Below are positions 62,275-64,000 of a stretch of DNA of 64,000 bases, piece by piece. The notes beneath the pieces were generated by a model that worked only from the letters and a program-made list of their open reading frames with translations, did no database searches and had not been told where the DNA came from. Within the stretch, counting starts at the first letter, position 1; each line of letters starts with the position of its first letter. Both the position numbers and the translations under genes were made by a program. Source of the stretch: Armigeres subalbatus (taxonomy: Eukaryota; Arthropoda; Insecta; Diptera; Culicidae); assembly GCF_024139115.2 (NCBI RefSeq), contig NC_085140.1:19615357-19679356 (forward strand), in the 5' to 3' direction.

Positions 62275-64000
62275 TACTACCTACTTCACAAATATTGAAC
62301 GTAACTCTGTTCAATGTATCCATGTCAACAATGCTCATAAATCCTTTCCTTCCTAGTGCTTCATATGCTAATACATGATCAGAAAATTGTCCTATTCTCC
62401 AGTCTCTACAAATAACATACATAGTATCCCGGTGTTTGACGAATTCTTCTGATTTCTAACAAACGGATTTCTACATAATCTGTGCTAGTCATAAATTGCC
62501 CTGTTTTACACTCCATTCCTTCACGATTGATGGTATTTGCGAATTGAACTGTTTCATTTTCATCGAACGGGCATTCTCCTTTAATATTTTTCATATATGG
62601 TCGGGACTTCAAAGTATGAGAGGTGAAATGGTTTTCTTCATCACTGAGAAGAAAGTTTTGAAATATAGATTGTGACTGAACTGCAAACAAGATTTTATGC
62701 TTAGAGTATATGCAATGTTTTTGCGTGATTTAGTAACATGTGCATATTCTTTAAACTTTTGATGTTTAGCCTCGTTTCTAAAACAACTCATTCCTCCTAC
62801 TGGACCACACTTTTTTATGATTTCGGGGTAGTGAACTAGAAAGTGGTGCTTAGGCTTTAGCGAGTCATGAAACAGTTGTTGATATAATTGATGATGAAGT
62901 TTAATTTTGCTTTCCAATGCAGGTAAGTTAACTTCTGAAAATGCTGTCAAATTAAGCAAATCACTAATTTCAACTAAAGTTTTACAAAAGGTCCAAACCG
63001 AATCATTTGAATCCAAAATAAAAGGCCCAAGTATCAACGTAAAATTATAGCAAAATGCCTTCATTTCAGCCGCAGTCATGCGCACTGTAACCGTTTTGCA
63101 TTTCTGCTTTGAATCTCGCGTTTGTTCAAAATCAGGAATTCTTCGTAAACTTTTGTCTGTTAGTGATTTTCCAATAGTATGAACTCTTGTGTTTAACATC
63201 TCAGTAGTCAGCCAATGTTTTTCAAAAATGAAATAATTGAGAGCTGCTATGAAGCCATATTTACATGCCCCATTACTGTACATATCGTGCATGACGTCAA
63301 TGCTAGGATTCTCGATTACATGGAACGATTGAAGTTGATTGAATGGAGATGGTCCACTAATGCCTGTTAGTGAATGTCTGTCTTTGAGTACATCTTCTTC
63401 ATAGTTTTCAATATTTCTTAAGCAGTTTTTATGTTCTTCATCATCAACTTGCATCTGTGTCCTATGCCTCTTACAAAACCGGCAGTAATAATTCGCATTG
63501 AATCCACTGGATAATTGCAATAAGGAGTGTACACCTAAATTGTCCCCTTGGACTAGACACAGAACGAAACGAATTCTTACACAATGCGACTTCAATTGAA
63601 AACTAATCCCTCGTTTTCTAGCTTCTTAAATGGAATCAACAGCTCTTCAACGAACTTACTCACGCCAGTTTCATTAATTACAACCTTTCTTATAAAGCCA
63701 CCTACGAATATATTGCATAACTTTGACCGATATTCGACAGGCAAAGTAGGAAAATTGAAATATATACCGCATATTGAATCAACTTTACTATGCGAACTCT
63801 GCGGATCGTTCACCTCAAATTCATCCGCGTATAGAAAGAGAGGTAAAACATAATTGTATTCGTTTTGTATATACTTAGTTTTGATGTTTTGCCAAAGGGA
63901 ACCGTTTACAAAATTTTGAATATCAGTGGCATGTTCTAATTTAGCGGTATATTCCAAAGTCTTCTGCAAAATGTCACTAGTTTGAAAAAAAGATCTAATT
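62275..64000 (-). pseudogene. TNP2/EnSpm-like transposase-type protein, frameshifted, cut by window edge
   Basis: The pieces follow each other on the minus strand. 63969-63592: PLFLYADEFEVNDPQSSHSK and LPVEYRSKLCNIFVGGFIRK. 63595-62609: LVQGDNLGVHSLLQLSSGFN, a cysteine/histidine segment YYCRFCKRHRT, VIENPSIDVMHDMYSNGACK and LKPKHHFLVHYPEIIKKCGP. 62690-62406 and on to 62278: YVEIRLLEI, then, in another frame, EEFVKHRDTMYVICRDW and FSDHVLAYEALGRK. This arrangement is that of TNP2-like domesticated or EnSpm-type transposases. Frames change near 63592, 62660 and 62455, so it is probably inactive. The N-terminus is outside the window. Confidence 0.65.

Noticed and set aside
1..64000. Endogenous viral sequences, CRISPR arrays, bacterial operons
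   Set aside because: I looked for viral polymerase, nucleoprotein and glycoprotein signatures and for regular spacer arrays; none was recognised. All RT matches fit non-LTR or BEL/Pao retrotransposons.

Overview
The window looks like mosquito genomic DNA, most likely an Aedes species. It is AT-rich and gene-poor and packed with transposable elements (TEs) typical of that genus: RTE-type non-LTR elements with short tandem 3' tails, an R1/LOA-like element, BEL/Pao elements, tRNA-related Feilai-like SINEs, Helitrons with TC/CTAG ends, and many TA- or 8-bp-TSD MITEs (TSD = target-site duplication). The assignment is inferred from the repeat content; no species-specific gene proves it. I saw no rRNA, CRISPR or bacterial-type operon, and recognised no viral integration.

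The main result is a multi-exon gene on the minus strand, from 48672 down to at least 38396, that simple ORF reading misses because each exon is only 168-213 nt. Ten exons can be placed by splice sites and reading frame. The first carries the start codon of a hydrophobic, signal-peptide-like N-terminus. All eight internal exons after the second are multiples of three and join phase 2 to phase 2. Five exons repeat a motif close to QFNRHNxSTxxK, so the gene appears to have grown by exon duplication. The product would be a secreted, Asn/Gln/Ser/Thr-rich protein of more than 580 residues. I do not recognise the family, and its 3' end is not found.

Other host material: a probable last exon of a small-GTPase-like protein with a CCNIL terminus (7111-7354, minus); a dead ribosomal protein P2 retrocopy (51510-51836, minus) inside a TIR element; two possible short exons at 54372-54721; and, at the right edge (62275-64000, minus), a frameshifted TNP2/EnSpm-like transposase-type protein, itself TE-derived.

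Layout: 1-1300 RTE 3' half; 1831-3744 a TAA-flanked TIR element; 4674-6559 a purine-rich TIR element; 6703-6942 a foldback; 9557-9994 a TIR-bounded array; 10.2-13.3 kb Feilai-like SINE, degenerate repeats and tRNA-derived duplicated repeats; 15155-16425 a Helitron containing a solo LTR; 17032-19308 nested TIR elements; 23628-24318 a second Helitron; 27590-28639 an RT insertion with TSD; 30064-31504 two abutting MITEs; 33.5-37.9 kb a BEL/Pao copy split by an R1/LOA-like element and a SINE; 38.4-48.7 kb the repeat-exon gene, with RTE, Helitron and Harbinger-like insertions nested in one intron; 50.2-53.3 kb nested MITEs and the P2 retrocopy; 53.5-56.5 kb repeat families; 56896-60767 a non-autonomous LTR element with a 2.27-kb element in its 3' LTR; 60862-61059 a MITE; 62-64 kb the transposase-like gene.

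Many insertion events are dated relative to each other by perfect or near-perfect target-site duplications, and in several cases an empty copy of the same site is present elsewhere in the window.
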